Source: Enterovirga aerilata
Lineage (GTDB): Bacteria; Pseudomonadota; Alphaproteobacteria; Rhizobiales; Beijerinckiaceae
Direction: 5' to 3'
Length of the DNA stretch: 64,000 nt
Assembly (NCBI RefSeq): GCF_013044135.1
Contig: NZ_JABEPP010000001.1
Coordinates: 62,001-126,000 of the forward strand
The notes beneath the pieces were generated by a model, which saw nothing but the letters and a program-made list of their open reading frames with translations, ran no database searches and was not told the DNA's origin. Shown here one piece after another: positions 22,190-30,956 of the stretch. Positions within the stretch are counted from its first letter, which is position 1. Every line of letters begins with the position of its first letter. A program made the position numbers and the translations under genes.

Positions 22190-22462
22190 TCAGCGGCGGC
22201 GGAACTGCGGCCGCTGGCCGGGCCGGGGCGCGGTCGGGCCGGCGTCCTTGTGGCGGAAGATCAGGCGTCCCTTGTCCAGATCGTAAGGCGACATCTCGAC
22301 AGTCACGCGGTCGCCGGCAAGCGTCTTGATCCGGTTCTTCTTCATCTTGCCCGCGGTATACGCGATGATCTCGTGTCCGCTGTCCAGCTGAACGCGGAAG
22401 CGCGTGTCGGGCAGAGCCTCGAGCACGAGGCCCTCGAACTGGATCAATTCCTCTTTCGCCAT
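22190..22462 (-). CDS. infA: Translation initiation factor IF-1
   Basis: IF-1 binds the ribosomal A site during initiation. The first 72 residues form the S1/OB fold ([64 protein letters not shown]). An extra basic, proline-rich tail of about 18 residues ([16 protein letters not shown]) extends beyond the usual 72-residue length, a form also common in alphaproteobacteria. Divergent from prmA. Confidence 0.96.
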   Translation of the reverse strand: MAKEELIQFEGLVLEALPDTRFRVQLDSGHEIIAYTAGKMKKNRIKTLAGDRVTVEMSPYDLDKGRLIFRHKDAGPTAPRPGQRPQFRRR

Positions 22463-22658
22463 AAGCTACCTTGTCCTGACTGCGCCCGCCGCGATGCGCT
22501 GAGGCGCGCTCATAGCCGAGAACGCGCCGCTTCGGAACGGCTTTGTGCCGCAAAGACGGCAAGGCGACCAATGTTCGTGTTGAAGTGGTGCCGTTTCCGC
22601 CGTCATGCAAGCGCGCGGGTGTCTGGCCCGGCCCGGGTCGCAATGGTAAGGCGCCGCC

Positions 22659-23582
22659 ATGCTCGAGGGCCTTCCCCCGCACCAGCCGACCCGCGTCATG
22701 CGGCTCGTCACCGACGAGCGCCGGGCCAAGGCGCTGACGGAACTCCTCGGCGAGGTGTTCGACCCGGCCGAGACGGCGGTCGCGGCCTTCGAGACGGAGG
22801 ACGGCAGGACCTGGCTGCTGGAGGCCTACTTCGCCGAGCCGCCGGACGAGGACGCGATCCGGGACCTCGCGCGCCCGGTCGTGGGCGACGCCGTCGAGAG
22901 CGCGACCTTCGACACGCTCGGCCGCAAGGACTGGGTGAAGGCCTCGCTGGAAGGGCTCAAGCCGGTGCGGGCCTGGCGCTTCCTGGTCCACGGCGCGCAT
23001 GACCGCCCCGCCGTACGGCCGAACGATCTTGCCATCGAGATCGAGGCGGCGCTCGCCTTCGGGACCGGGCATCACGGCACGACGCGTGGCTGCCTCCTGG
23101 CCCTCGCGGCCGAGCTGAAGCGCCGCCGCCCGCGCGCCATGCTCGATGTGGGCACGGGGACCGGGATCCTCGCCTTCGCGGCCGCCAAGGCGCTGAAGGG
23201 GCGCGTGGTGGCGGGCGACATCGACCCGGAGGCCATCCGGGTCGCGCGCGGGAATGCGCGGCTGAACGGGATCGCGCCCCACCTCTCCTTCTACGTGGCG
23301 CCGGGCGTGAAGCACCCGCTCGCGGACCGGCGCGGCCGTTTCGATCTCGTGACCGCGAACATCCTGGCCGGGCCGCTGCGCCGCCTCGCGCCGTCGATCG
23401 CGCGCGTGCTCTCCGCCGACGGCACGCTCATCCTCTCCGGGCTTCTCGTGCGTGACGTGCCGGGCGTGCTTGCCGCCTATGCCGCCCAGCATCTCCACCT
23501 GCGGTCGCGCTCCGTGCTGGAGGGCTGGGCGACGCTCGTCCTCCGCCGCCGCGGCGCGGCGCCAAGCCCGCTGACCCGGTGA
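22659..23582 (+). CDS. prmA: Ribosomal protein L11 methyltransferase
   Basis: PrmA trimethylates ribosomal protein L11. The 307-residue protein has the N-terminal substrate-recognition domain (VFDPAETAVAAFETED), linker DLAIEIEAALAFGTGHHGTT and the SAM motif MLDVGTGTGILAFAAAK, with the catalytic-site TANILAGPLRRLAP near the C-terminus. All are diagnostic of PrmA. It reads divergently from infA and is followed 50 bases later by the aminopeptidase. Confidence 0.94.
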   Translation: MLEGLPPHQPTRVMRLVTDERRAKALTELLGEVFDPAETAVAAFETEDGRTWLLEAYFAEPPDEDAIRDLARPVVGDAVESATFDTLGRKDWVKASLEGLKPVRAWRFLVHGAHDRPAVRPNDLAIEIEAALAFGTGHHGTTRGCLLALAAELKRRRPRAMLDVGTGTGILAFAAAKALKGRVVAGDIDPEAIRVARGNARLNGIAPHLSFYVAPGVKHPLADRRGRFDLVTANILAGPLRRLAPSIARVLSADGTLILSGLLVRDVPGVLAAYAAQHLHLRSRSVLEGWATLVLRRRGAAPSPLTR

Positions 23583-23632
23583 GAGGCCGTCTCGCGCAGC
23601 CCCTGCCTCCCGTCAGACCTAAGGGCGCATAA

Positions 23633-25441
23633 GTGGCACTGTTCCAAAGCTTCGAGGATCTCGCCGATCCGTCCCAAGGCACCATGCGGATCCCGCTGCT
23701 CCGGGCGGAGCTCGCCCGACGGGGCCTGGACGGCTTCGTCGTGCCCCGCGCCGACGAGCACCAGTCGGAATACGTGCCGGCCAATGCCGAGCGCCTGTCC
23801 TGGCTGACCGGCTTCACCGGATCCGCGGGGACCGCCGTGATCCTTGCCGGGAAGGCGGCTCTCGTGGTCGACGGCCGCTACACGCTGCAGGCGGCCGCGC
23901 AGGTCGACACGAGCCTGATCGAGATCGTTCCGCTGGCGGAGACCTCCGCCGAGGCCTGGATCGAGGCCCAGCTCGGCCAGGGCGGCGTGCTCGGCTACGA
24001 TCCGTGGCTGCACACCGCAAAGGGCGTCGAGGCGCTCCGGAAGGCGGCCGGCCGCCTGGTCGCGACCGACGGCAACCCGATCGACGCGATCTGGGCCGAC
24101 CGCCCGGCGCCGCCGCGCGCCCCGGTCACGATCCGCGCCCCGGAACTCGCCGGCGAGAGCGCGGAGGCGAAGCTCGGCCGGGTGCGGGAGAAGCTCGATA
24201 GGGAGCGCGTCCAGGCGCTCGTCGTCTCGGACCCGCATAACCTCGCCTGGGCCTTCAACCTGCGCGGCGGCGACGTGGCGCATACGCCGCTGGCGCTCGG
24301 CTACGCGGTCGTGCCGGCGGAGGGGCGGCCGATTCTGTTCCTCGATCCAGCCAAGCTCAGCAACGAGGGGGGTGACGTGCTCGGCCGGCTTGCGGACCTG
24401 GCCCCGCCGGAGACGCTCGGCCCGAGCCTGGAGAAGCTCGGTGCAGCCGGCGCGACCGTGCGCTTCGACCAGGCGACCGCGGCCTCCGCCCTGGTCGAGC
24501 GGCTGCGGGAGGCCGGGGGCTTCCCCGACATCGGGTCGGACCCGATCACCCTGATGAAGGCGGTCAAGAACCCCGCCGAGATCGCGGGCACCCGGACCGC
24601 GCATCTGCGGGACGGGGCGGCCGTGACGCGCTTCCTCCATTGGATCGAGCGCGAGGCGCGGAGCGGCCGCGTCTCCGAGATCGGCGCGGCGGAGAAGCTG
24701 GAATCGTTCCGGGCGGAGACCGGCGCCCTGAAGGACGTCTCCTTCCCCACCATCTCCGGCTCGGGTCCGAACGGCGCGATCGTCCATTACCGCGTCACCC
24801 GCAGCACGGACCGCCGCCTCGCGCCCGGCGAGCTCTATCTGTGCGATTCAGGCGCCCAGTACGAGGAGGGTACGACCGACATCACCCGCACGGTCGCGAT
24901 CGGCGAACCCACGGCCGAGATGCGGGACCGGTTCACGCGCGTGCTGAAGGGGCATATCGCGATCGCGACGGCGCTGTTCCCGAAGGGCACCTCGGGCGCG
25001 CAGCTCGACGCCTTCGCGCGCCGACCGCTCTGGGAGGCGGGGCTCGATTTCGATCACGGCACGGGCCACGGAGTCGGGGCCTACCTGTCCGTGCACGAGG
25101 GTCCGCAGCGCATCTCCAAGCTCGGGCACACGACGCTGGAACCGGGCATGATCCTGTCCAACGAGCCCGGCTACTACAAGACCGGCGGCTACGGGATCCG
25201 GATCGAGAACCTGATCCTGGTAGAGGGGCGAGAGGTGCCGGGCGGCGAGCGCCCCATGCTCGGCTTCGAGACGCTGACGCTCGCGCCGATCGACCGGGCG
25301 CTCATCGAGCCGCGCCTGCTATCCGAGGCGGAGATCGCCTGGATCGATGCCTACCATGCGCGGGTCCGGCGGGAACTCGCGCCGATTCTGGATGAAGAGA
25401 CCCGGGCCTGGCTCGGCAACGTCACCCGCCCGCTCGCCTGA
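23633..25441 (+). CDS. pepP: Xaa-Pro aminopeptidase (M24B family)
   Basis: A metallopeptidase releasing the N-terminal residue before proline. At 602 residues it is the long three-domain form (two creatinase-like N-terminal domains plus the pita-bread catalytic domain from about residue 320). Metal ligands are visible: LCDSGAQYEEGTTDITRTV (two Asp), GTGHGVGAYLSVHEGP (His), ILSNEPGYY and GIRIENLILV (two Glu). It starts at GTG 23633. The symbol pepP is the family name; the long form is also called APP1. Confidence 0.93.
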   Translation: MALFQSFEDLADPSQGTMRIPLLRAELARRGLDGFVVPRADEHQSEYVPANAERLSWLTGFTGSAGTAVILAGKAALVVDGRYTLQAAAQVDTSLIEIVPLAETSAEAWIEAQLGQGGVLGYDPWLHTAKGVEALRKAAGRLVATDGNPIDAIWADRPAPPRAPVTIRAPELAGESAEAKLGRVREKLDRERVQALVVSDPHNLAWAFNLRGGDVAHTPLALGYAVVPAEGRPILFLDPAKLSNEGGDVLGRLADLAPPETLGPSLEKLGAAGATVRFDQATAASALVERLREAGGFPDIGSDPITLMKAVKNPAEIAGTRTAHLRDGAAVTRFLHWIEREARSGRVSEIGAAEKLESFRAETGALKDVSFPTISGSGPNGAIVHYRVTRSTDRRLAPGELYLCDSGAQYEEGTTDITRTVAIGEPTAEMRDRFTRVLKGHIAIATALFPKGTSGAQLDAFARRPLWEAGLDFDHGTGHGVGAYLSVHEGPQRISKLGHTTLEPGMILSNEPGYYKTGGYGIRIENLILVEGREVPGGERPMLGFETLTLAPIDRALIEPRLLSEAEIAWIDAYHARVRRELAPILDEETRAWLGNVTRPLA

Positions 25442-25479
25442 CCACGAGCGTTCCGGGTCGTGGGCCTTATTCATAAAGT

Positions 25480-25528
25480 ATTCATCTGATGGAAATGCAG
25501 ACAGTATTTCGACATACTCCAGATGAAT
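25480..25528. other. Nested inverted repeats upstream of DUF1236 gene
   Basis: An outer pair ATTCATCTG (25480-25488) / CAGATGAAT (25520-25528) encloses an inner pair AGTAT (25503-25507) / ATACT (25514-25518) around the loop TTCGAC. The stretch is markedly AT-richer than its surroundings and lies 87 bases before the DUF1236 start. It may be an operator or an mRNA leader hairpin; there is no T-run after it, so a terminator for pepP is less likely. Confidence 0.45.
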
Positions 25529-25614
25529 GGTCATTCAGGTTGAATCTCGCCGGATTCGCTGACGGAACCTGTGCGAAGGCCGCCGAATTGTCGGCTCATC
25601 ACAGGAGGTACTCC

Positions 25615-26016
25615 ATGAAGGTACATCACACTCTGCTCGCGGCTGCGCTCGTGCTGACCCCTGTCGCCGCTCAGGCCCAGAGCGGGGCCGCGGCCGGCGC
25701 GACCACCGGCGCGGTCACCGGGGCGGTGGTCGGAGGGCCGGTCGGCGCGGCCGTGGGCGCCGGCGTCGGCGCGATCGCCGGCGGCATCGCCGACGAGCAG
25801 CGCCCGCGCTTCCGCGAATATGTCGTGCGAGAGGGCCGTCCGTCGTACAGTTATCGCGAGGAGATCCGGGTCGGCGCGACGCTACCCGCCTCGGGCGTGA
25901 CCTATTACGAAGTCCCGGCCGAGTACGGCGTCAAAGGCTACCGCTACACGGTCGTGAACGATCGGACCGTGCTGGTCGACCCCGGCACCCGCCGGGTGGT
26001 GCAGATCATCGACTGA
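25615..26016 (+). CDS. DUF1236 domain secreted protein
   Basis: A 133-residue exported protein of unknown function. A signal peptide (MKVHHTLLAAALVLTPVAAQAQ) is followed by a glycine-zipper stretch with repeated GAxxGAVVG units (about residues 25-60), then the DUF1236 domain (REYVVREGRPSYSYREEIRVG, GVTYYEVPAEYGVKGYRYTV, TVLVDPGTRRVVQII). The start is fixed by AGGAGG at 25603-25608; earlier in-frame ATGs have no ribosome site. DUF1236 proteins are common small envelope proteins in this order. Confidence 0.9.
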   Translation: MKVHHTLLAAALVLTPVAAQAQSGAAAGATTGAVTGAVVGGPVGAAVGAGVGAIAGGIADEQRPRFREYVVREGRPSYSYREEIRVGATLPASGVTYYEVPAEYGVKGYRYTVVNDRTVLVDPGTRRVVQIID

Positions 26017-26163
26017 GGTCTCGAAGCTTCCGGCCCCGCCCCGTCGCCTGGGCGGGGCCACCCGACCGACCCCGATCCCGCCTCATTTCGGTGCAATGCG
26101 CTTCGGAAGCGGGTAACGCTTGCGCCATAAGCTGCGCAGGCGCGATTCGGGGGCGGGTGCTGC

Positions 26164-27324
26164 ATGGCGCGAGAGGCGACGCGGAAGGTTCTGTGCGCGG
26201 CCGCCTTCGCGATAGCGGCCGCCTTGGCTCCGCCGGCTGCGGCCCAGCCCAAACATCTTGCACCGATCCCGGCCGCGACCGTGGCCCTGATGGCTGCGAA
26301 GAACACCTCGCCCGGCGCCCCGATCCTGATGCGGGTGTTCAAGAAGGAATCCGAGCTCGAGGTGTGGAAGCAGGCGCGCGACGGCCGCTACGTCCTGCTC
26401 AAGACCTTCCCGATCTGCCGCTGGTCCGGCCAGCTCGGGCCGAAGATGCGGGTCGGCGACCGTCAGGCGCCCGAGGGATTCTACACGATCACCCCGCGCC
26501 AGATGAATCCGAACTCGGCCTATCATCTCTCCTTCGACACCGGCTTCCCCAACGCCTACGACCGGGCGCGCGGCGCGACGGGCTCGGCGCTCATGGTCCA
26601 TGGCACCTGCTCGTCGATGGGCTGCTACGCCATGACGGATGCCCAGGTCGGCGAGCTCTTCGCGCTGGCGCGCGAGGCCTTTGCGGGCGGGCAGGCGGCG
26701 TTCCAGTTCCATGCCTATCCGTTCCGTATGACGGCGCAGAACATGGCCCGCCACCGGACCGAGCCGCATATCGGCTTCTGGCGCATGCTGAAGGAGGGCT
26801 ACGACCGCTTCGAGGCCACGGCCGAGGAGCCGTCCGTGTCCGTCGCGGGAGGACGCTACGTCTTCGGGCCGTTCCGGAATCCCGAGCGGGAGGCGCTGGC
26901 CCAGGCACGGCTCGCCGAGGAGAGCCGCAAGATCGAGACCCTGATCGCCGATGGGATCGCGGCGATCCGCACGACCTATTCGGACGGCGGCACGCATCCG
27001 AGCTTCGCCTCCCTCGCCCGGATGGGCTCGCCCAGGCTCGGCATGGTGTCGCGGCCTGAGGCGCTTGCCTTGGCCGGGCGCGAGATCACGGTCATCCCGG
27101 CCCGCAAGGCCCCGCCGCTACCGCCGGTGCTGGTCGCCGGGCTCCGCCCGGCCGAAGCGGCGGCAGAATCCTCCGGGCCGGATGCCATGTCGGTCTTCGT
27201 CTTCGCGAGCCTCGGCTACGGCACCGGCGGATCGCCCGCGGCCGCATCGGCACTGATCCCGGGTTCGGCCCGGATCGTCGAGCAGGGCTTCGGCAGGGCC
27301 GGCTTCCAGCTCGCCCTTCGCTGA
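26164..27324 (+). CDS. L,D-transpeptidase (YkuD) family protein
   Basis: A 386-residue exported protein with a signal peptide (ALAPPAAAQP) and a YafK/YkuD-type catalytic domain: RVFKKESELEVWKQ, CRWSGQLGPKMRVGDRQAPEG and the catalytic HGTCSSMGCYAM (about residues 146-157; His, Ser and nucleophilic Cys present). YkuD proteins crosslink peptidoglycan or attach/release proteins from it. The approximately 150-residue C-terminal tail after the catalytic domain has no recognised domain. It could be a hydrolase of the YafK/DpaA kind rather than a crosslinker. Confidence 0.88.
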   Translation: MAREATRKVLCAAAFAIAAALAPPAAAQPKHLAPIPAATVALMAAKNTSPGAPILMRVFKKESELEVWKQARDGRYVLLKTFPICRWSGQLGPKMRVGDRQAPEGFYTITPRQMNPNSAYHLSFDTGFPNAYDRARGATGSALMVHGTCSSMGCYAMTDAQVGELFALAREAFAGGQAAFQFHAYPFRMTAQNMARHRTEPHIGFWRMLKEGYDRFEATAEEPSVSVAGGRYVFGPFRNPEREALAQARLAEESRKIETLIADGIAAIRTTYSDGGTHPSFASLARMGSPRLGMVSRPEALALAGREITVIPARKAPPLPPVLVAGLRPAEAAAESSGPDAMSVFVFASLGYGTGGSPAAASALIPGSARIVEQGFGRAGFQLALR

Positions 27325-27682
27325 AGGTCACAGACGGCCGGGCATAGGCCGCCCGAAGCAGGGGCGGTAGCTTTCGCCACTAAGGAGGACGCCGGTCGTC
27401 CGAGCGAAAGCAAATTCCCGAAACGCCGGCCGCCGGCCTGCCCTCCGTCGGAATTCGAGATCGATATCGGGCCAGTCCGGCCGTCCCATCCGACGGTTCC
27501 GAAAGCCCGCAGCAGGCACCACGCGTCAGGGTCGCGGCCGGCGACCGCAACGGCGTTTCGCCGAAGCCACCCCCACCGCCTCCTGACCGAGCCGGCATTG
27601 CCGACTTCTAGCGTTGCTGTCCCGAATGGCTGCCCTGAACGTCGAATCGGCCTAGACGCAGCCGAGAGCGGGAGGAGAGCGC
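27325..27682. other. 358-base gene-free stretch
   Basis: Between the YkuD gene and the SDR gene I see no convincing gene. Open frames up to about 70 codons exist on the minus strand, but they have no ribosome-binding site and no recognisable product. A weak GC palindrome lies just after the YkuD stop (CGGCCGGGCATAGGCCGCCCG region). The last bases contain the SDR ribosome-binding site GGAGGAG. Confidence 0.5.
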
Positions 27683-28480
27683 TTGGAGATCGCGGGGCGG
27701 GTCGTCGTCGTGACGGGCGGAGCGAACGGCATCGGCCGTGCCCTCTGCGAGTGCTTCCACCAGGCCGGCGCCAGGGCGGTGGTTGTGGCCGATCTCGACG
27801 GGGCCGGGGCGGAGGCCGTCGCGGCGGAGATTTCCGGCCGCGCCTTCCGCTGCGACGTTTCCCGCGAGGCCGAGCTTCGGCAACTCATCGAGGAAACCGA
27901 GCGCGACATCGGCGCGATCGACCTCTTCTGCTCCAATGCCGGGATCGCGCCCGGCTTCGATCCGATCGCCGAGAACGTGGCGGCCGCGCCCGACAGCGAG
28001 TGGGAGCGGGGCTTTGCCGTAAACGTCATGGCGCATGTCCGTGCGGCCCGCATCCTCGTGCCGCTCATGCGGGCGCGGGGCGGCGGCTACTTTCTCCAGA
28101 CGATCTCGGCGGCAGGGCTGCTCTCCCAAGTCGGAAGCGCCATCTACTCGACGAGCAAGCACGCCGCCGTGGGCTTCGCAGAGAGCCTCGCCATCGCGCA
28201 CCGGGCGCACGGCATCCGCGTCTCCATCCTGTGCCCGCAGGGGGTCGACACGCCGATGCTGCGGGCGCTTCCCGCCGGACCTCAGCGCGACGACGGGGTG
28301 CTGAGCACCGAGGAGGTCGCGGCTGCCGCCCTGGCTGGGATCGAGGCGGAGCGCTTCCTCATCCTGCCCCACCCGCAGGTCGCCGAGTACATGCGGCGGA
28401 AGGCCGAGAACTACGATCGCTGGATCGGCGGAATGGCCAAGCTGCAGAAAGCCTTGCGGGACGCGGCAGCTCCGGCCTGA
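27683..28480 (+). CDS. Short-chain dehydrogenase/reductase
   Basis: A 265-residue classical SDR. It has the NAD(P) motif VVVTGGANGIGRAL, the Asp of VVADLDGAGA suggesting NAD preference, the SNAGIA loop, Ser of the ISAAG strand and the catalytic YSTSKHA (Tyr and Lys). The TTG start follows GGAGGAGAG at about 7 bases. The substrate is not indicated: no pathway genes adjoin it. Confidence 0.9.
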   Translation: MEIAGRVVVVTGGANGIGRALCECFHQAGARAVVVADLDGAGAEAVAAEISGRAFRCDVSREAELRQLIEETERDIGAIDLFCSNAGIAPGFDPIAENVAAAPDSEWERGFAVNVMAHVRAARILVPLMRARGGGYFLQTISAAGLLSQVGSAIYSTSKHAAVGFAESLAIAHRAHGIRVSILCPQGVDTPMLRALPAGPQRDDGVLSTEEVAAAALAGIEAERFLILPHPQVAEYMRRKAENYDRWIGGMAKLQKALRDAAAPA

Positions 28481-28611
28481 TCGCGCAGGCGGCCGAATCG
28501 CCTGTCTTTGTCGGGATGTGTCAATCCTTGTCTCGGGAGACGATCTCAACTACGCTCTGTTAACCACAGCTTTGTGGAGATGGGTCCGGGCGGCGGCCTG
28601 GATGCGGGCGT

Positions 28612-29403
28612 ATGCGTGAGTTCGAGTACCCCCTGGCGAGGGCGAGGCGCATCCGCGCGCGGCGGGCCGTCTTCGGCGGTAGCTCGTCCCTCCTCGTCTG
28701 CGCCGCGCTCGCCCTGATCTTCCTCACGCCCGACGAGGGCCGCCGTACGGGATCCTCGCCGTCGCCCGCGCTCGAGGTGGCGCCTGCGCAGGCCATGGCG
28801 CCGGCCACCGCTAGGCTTCCGCTTCCGGCCGACCGGGTCATGACGATCGCGCCGGCCATCCTGGAAGGGGGGCAGGCCCCCGATATCTGGTCGACGCCGC
28901 TGAAGGCCGAGCCGACTGTCGAGACGGCTGCTCTCAGTCCGGAAATGGCGGTTCCGGCCCTGCCGCAGGCCGAAGAACCGGCGGCCGGCGCGGACACGGA
29001 GCCGCCGCGTCTTCTCTTCGAGCACGCGAGCCTCGTCGACCAGCCGGTCGCGATCGAGGGCCGGAACCCGGCCGGCTTGGCGGTGCTAGTTGCGGCATCG
29101 GCGCCCGCGCCGCTGACCTTCGCGTCGGTCGCGGGCAGGTGGGCGTCCCACCCTTCCGCCTGTTCCGACCGCAAGGGGCGCAGCGCCTATCTCCCGCTTC
29201 TCATCGACGAACGCGGCGCGAAGGCGGGTGGCGCCTCATGCAGCTTCCGCCGGACGGCGCAGGACGGAAACCGCTGGTCCGTGACGGCGGCCTGCGCCGA
29301 TGCGACCGAGCGCTGGGACGCGCATGTCCGCCTTGTCCTGGCCGGCAACAGGCTGACCTGGTCGAGCGAGCGGGGAACCCAGACCTATACCCGCTGCCGC
29401 TAG
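28612..29403 (+). CDS. Hypothetical single-pass membrane protein with Cys-rich C-terminal domain
   Basis: 263 residues, not recognised by name. A basic N-terminus is followed by one transmembrane segment (residues about 22-40, SSLLVCAALALIFL), then a low-complexity Ala/Pro linker to about residue 165. A compact C-terminal domain follows (GRWASHPSACSDRKGRS, GGASCSFRRT, VTAACADATERWDAHVRLVL, GTQTYTRCR) with four Cys that could form two disulfides in the periplasm. Similar domains occur in secreted hypothetical proteins of this order; function unknown. Confidence 0.8.
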   Translation: MREFEYPLARARRIRARRAVFGGSSSLLVCAALALIFLTPDEGRRTGSSPSPALEVAPAQAMAPATARLPLPADRVMTIAPAILEGGQAPDIWSTPLKAEPTVETAALSPEMAVPALPQAEEPAAGADTEPPRLLFEHASLVDQPVAIEGRNPAGLAVLVAASAPAPLTFASVAGRWASHPSACSDRKGRSAYLPLLIDERGAKAGGASCSFRRTAQDGNRWSVTAACADATERWDAHVRLVLAGNRLTWSSERGTQTYTRCR

Positions 29404-29405
29404 GG

Positions 29406-29570
29406 TCAGAACAGCTCGAGGCTGCGCGTCTCTATGGCCAGATAGCCCACGAAACCCAGAAGCGTCAGGGCGATCAGCAGGTTGCAGAGCGCCATCGCGA
29501 GCTTCCAGCCGAGCGGATCGGGACTGCCCGCGCCTTCGAGCGCATAGGTTTCGTGTTCCGCCGGGCCCAT
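29406..29570 (-). CDS. Small single-pass membrane protein, 54 residues
   Basis: A short open frame on the minus strand, ATG at 29570 to TGA at 29406, below usual length cut-offs. It encodes MGPAEHETYALEG..., then GWKLAMALCNLLIALTLLGF VGYLA (one clear transmembrane helix, residues about 23-46) and a polar end ETRSLELF. It fills the gap between two converging genes almost exactly, ending 2 bases after the neighbouring stop. The hydrophobic pattern flanked by charged ends supports a real gene; I see only a weak ribosome site and cannot name it. Confidence 0.6.
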   Translation of the reverse strand: MGPAEHETYALEGAGSPDPLGWKLAMALCNLLIALTLLGFVGYLAIETRSLELF

Positions 29571-29795
29571 GCGCCGAGCTAAGCTGCAGACCGCCAGCGG
29601 GTCCAGCTCAGGCTTAACGTCTGGTTAATTTCCGACCCTGCAATCCCCCGCTAGGCTTGCGTCGCAGGTCGTACTCGGGTTGCATTCCGGATGTGTCCGG
29701 CCGCGGGCTCCGCGCGAAGCGACCAATGATCGCCAGCATGGCCGGGACATCCAGGCTGTTTTCGGACCCGTCGGCCGGCTCATCTCCATATGGGA

Positions 29796-30956
29796 CTATG
29801 CCACCCCGGCCGCCGGGGTCGTTCGGCCCTCGAGCGTGGCCGTCATCCGGCGCGCAGGGGCGACCTGTTCCTGCAGCGGGCCGGCCCGGGAACCGTCGAC
29901 GGCTGCCGCGACCAGGTCGCCCACGGCGGGGGAGGACATGACGCCCGCTCCGCCCAGCCCGGCCGCCCAGACGAATCCGGCGATGGCGGGGTCCGGGCCG
30001 ATGACGGGTGCGCCGTCCGGGGAGAAGGTGCGATGGCCGGCCCAGGCGCGGGTTACGCGCCGGACCTCCAACGTGGTGAGGCGCTCGACCGTATCGACGA
30101 TCTCCGCAACGCGGAGATCGTCGCTCATGCAATCGCCCGGCTCGTCGAGTTCGGCATCCATGAGGCTGGCCAGGAGCTGTCCCGGCTCGGGCTTCATGTA
30201 GAAGGGCAGGGAGGGGCAGCGAAAGAAAGCCCAATCGTGCGGCCGACCGGTCGCGGGCAGCGGAATGGAGGCGATGTGGCGTCGTCGCGGCTCGAAAGCG
30301 ATCGGGCGTGCTCCGCACATCGCCGCGATCTCGGCGGCCCAGGCCCCCGCGGCGTTGACGACGGTTCCGCAGACATAGCGATGCGCATTGGTCCTGACGG
30401 CCACGACCCGGCCGCGTGCTGTCTCGATCGCCTCGCAGCGCTCGGCCAGGTGGAGCTCGACCCCGGCCCGGCGCGCACCCGACAGATATCCCATCGATAA
30501 CGCGTGGACGTCGAGCGGGCCGGCACCGGGGTAGTGGGCCGCCGCCGCGAACCAGTCCGTCCGGACGATCGGCACGAGCGCCGCCACGTCCGCGGGCGCG
30601 AGGGATTTGACCTCGACCCCGGAGGACCGCGCGGCGGCGATCTCTGCGGCGAGCGCATCCGCATCGGTCTCAAGCGCCGCGATAACGGCTCCGCGCCGGC
30701 TCAGGAGCGGCGCGTCGGAGAAGCCATCGGGGGGGCTTTCGAAGAACGGCAGGCTCGCCTGCGCGAGCGCCGAGAAACACGCGGTGTCGTAGATCGGCAG
30801 GAAATAGGAGGCGTTGCGGCCCGTGCTGTGGACGTTCAGGGTCACCTCGGCTTCCAGCAGAACGACCCTGCCGATCCCCCGGCGACCGAGCGCGTAGGCG
30901 ATGCTCGCTCCGACGATCCCAGCGCCGATGATGACGACGTCGGCGGACCGGGTCAC
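29796..30956 (-). CDS. FAD-dependent amino acid/amine oxidoreductase (DAO family)
   Basis: A 386-residue flavoprotein. The N-terminus has the FAD dinucleotide motif VVIIGAGIVGASIAYALG with LLEAE; the family fold continues with STGRNAS, VVNAAGAWAAEIAAM, RRVTRAWAGHRTFSPDGAPV and the C-terminal GFVWAAGLGGAGVMSSPA. Members oxidise D-amino acids, glycine or N-methylated amines. The GTG start at 30956 overlaps the stop of the racemase-like gene (GTGA), so it is the last gene of the nine-gene operon. Its likely job is to deaminate a substrate supplied by that operon; the exact substrate is unknown. Confidence 0.88.
   Translation of the reverse strand: MTRSADVVIIGAGIVGASIAYALGRRGIGRVVLLEAEVTLNVHSTGRNASYFLPIYDTACFSALAQASLPFFESPPDGFSDAPLLSRRGAVIAALETDADALAAEIAAARSSGVEVKSLAPADVAALVPIVRTDWFAAAAHYPGAGPLDVHALSMGYLSGARRAGVELHLAERCEAIETARGRVVAVRTNAHRYVCGTVVNAAGAWAAEIAAMCGARPIAFEPRRRHIASIPLPATGRPHDWAFFRCPSLPFYMKPEPGQLLASLMDAELDEPGDCMSDDLRVAEIVDTVERLTTLEVRRVTRAWAGHRTFSPDGAPVIGPDPAIAGFVWAAGLGGAGVMSSPAVGDLVAAAVDGSRAGPLQEQVAPARRMTATLEGRTTPAAGVA

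Noticed and set aside
27328-27522. 64-codon minus-strand frame in the gap before the SDR gene
   Set aside because: GTG start without a ribosome site, basic composition, no known motif.
29614-29795. Short minus-strand frame ending RRKPSGGLQGRKLTRR after the FAD oxidase
   Set aside because: It could start at an ATG giving about 38 residues, but there is no ribosome site and no recognisable feature. The rest of this 225-base gap looks empty.
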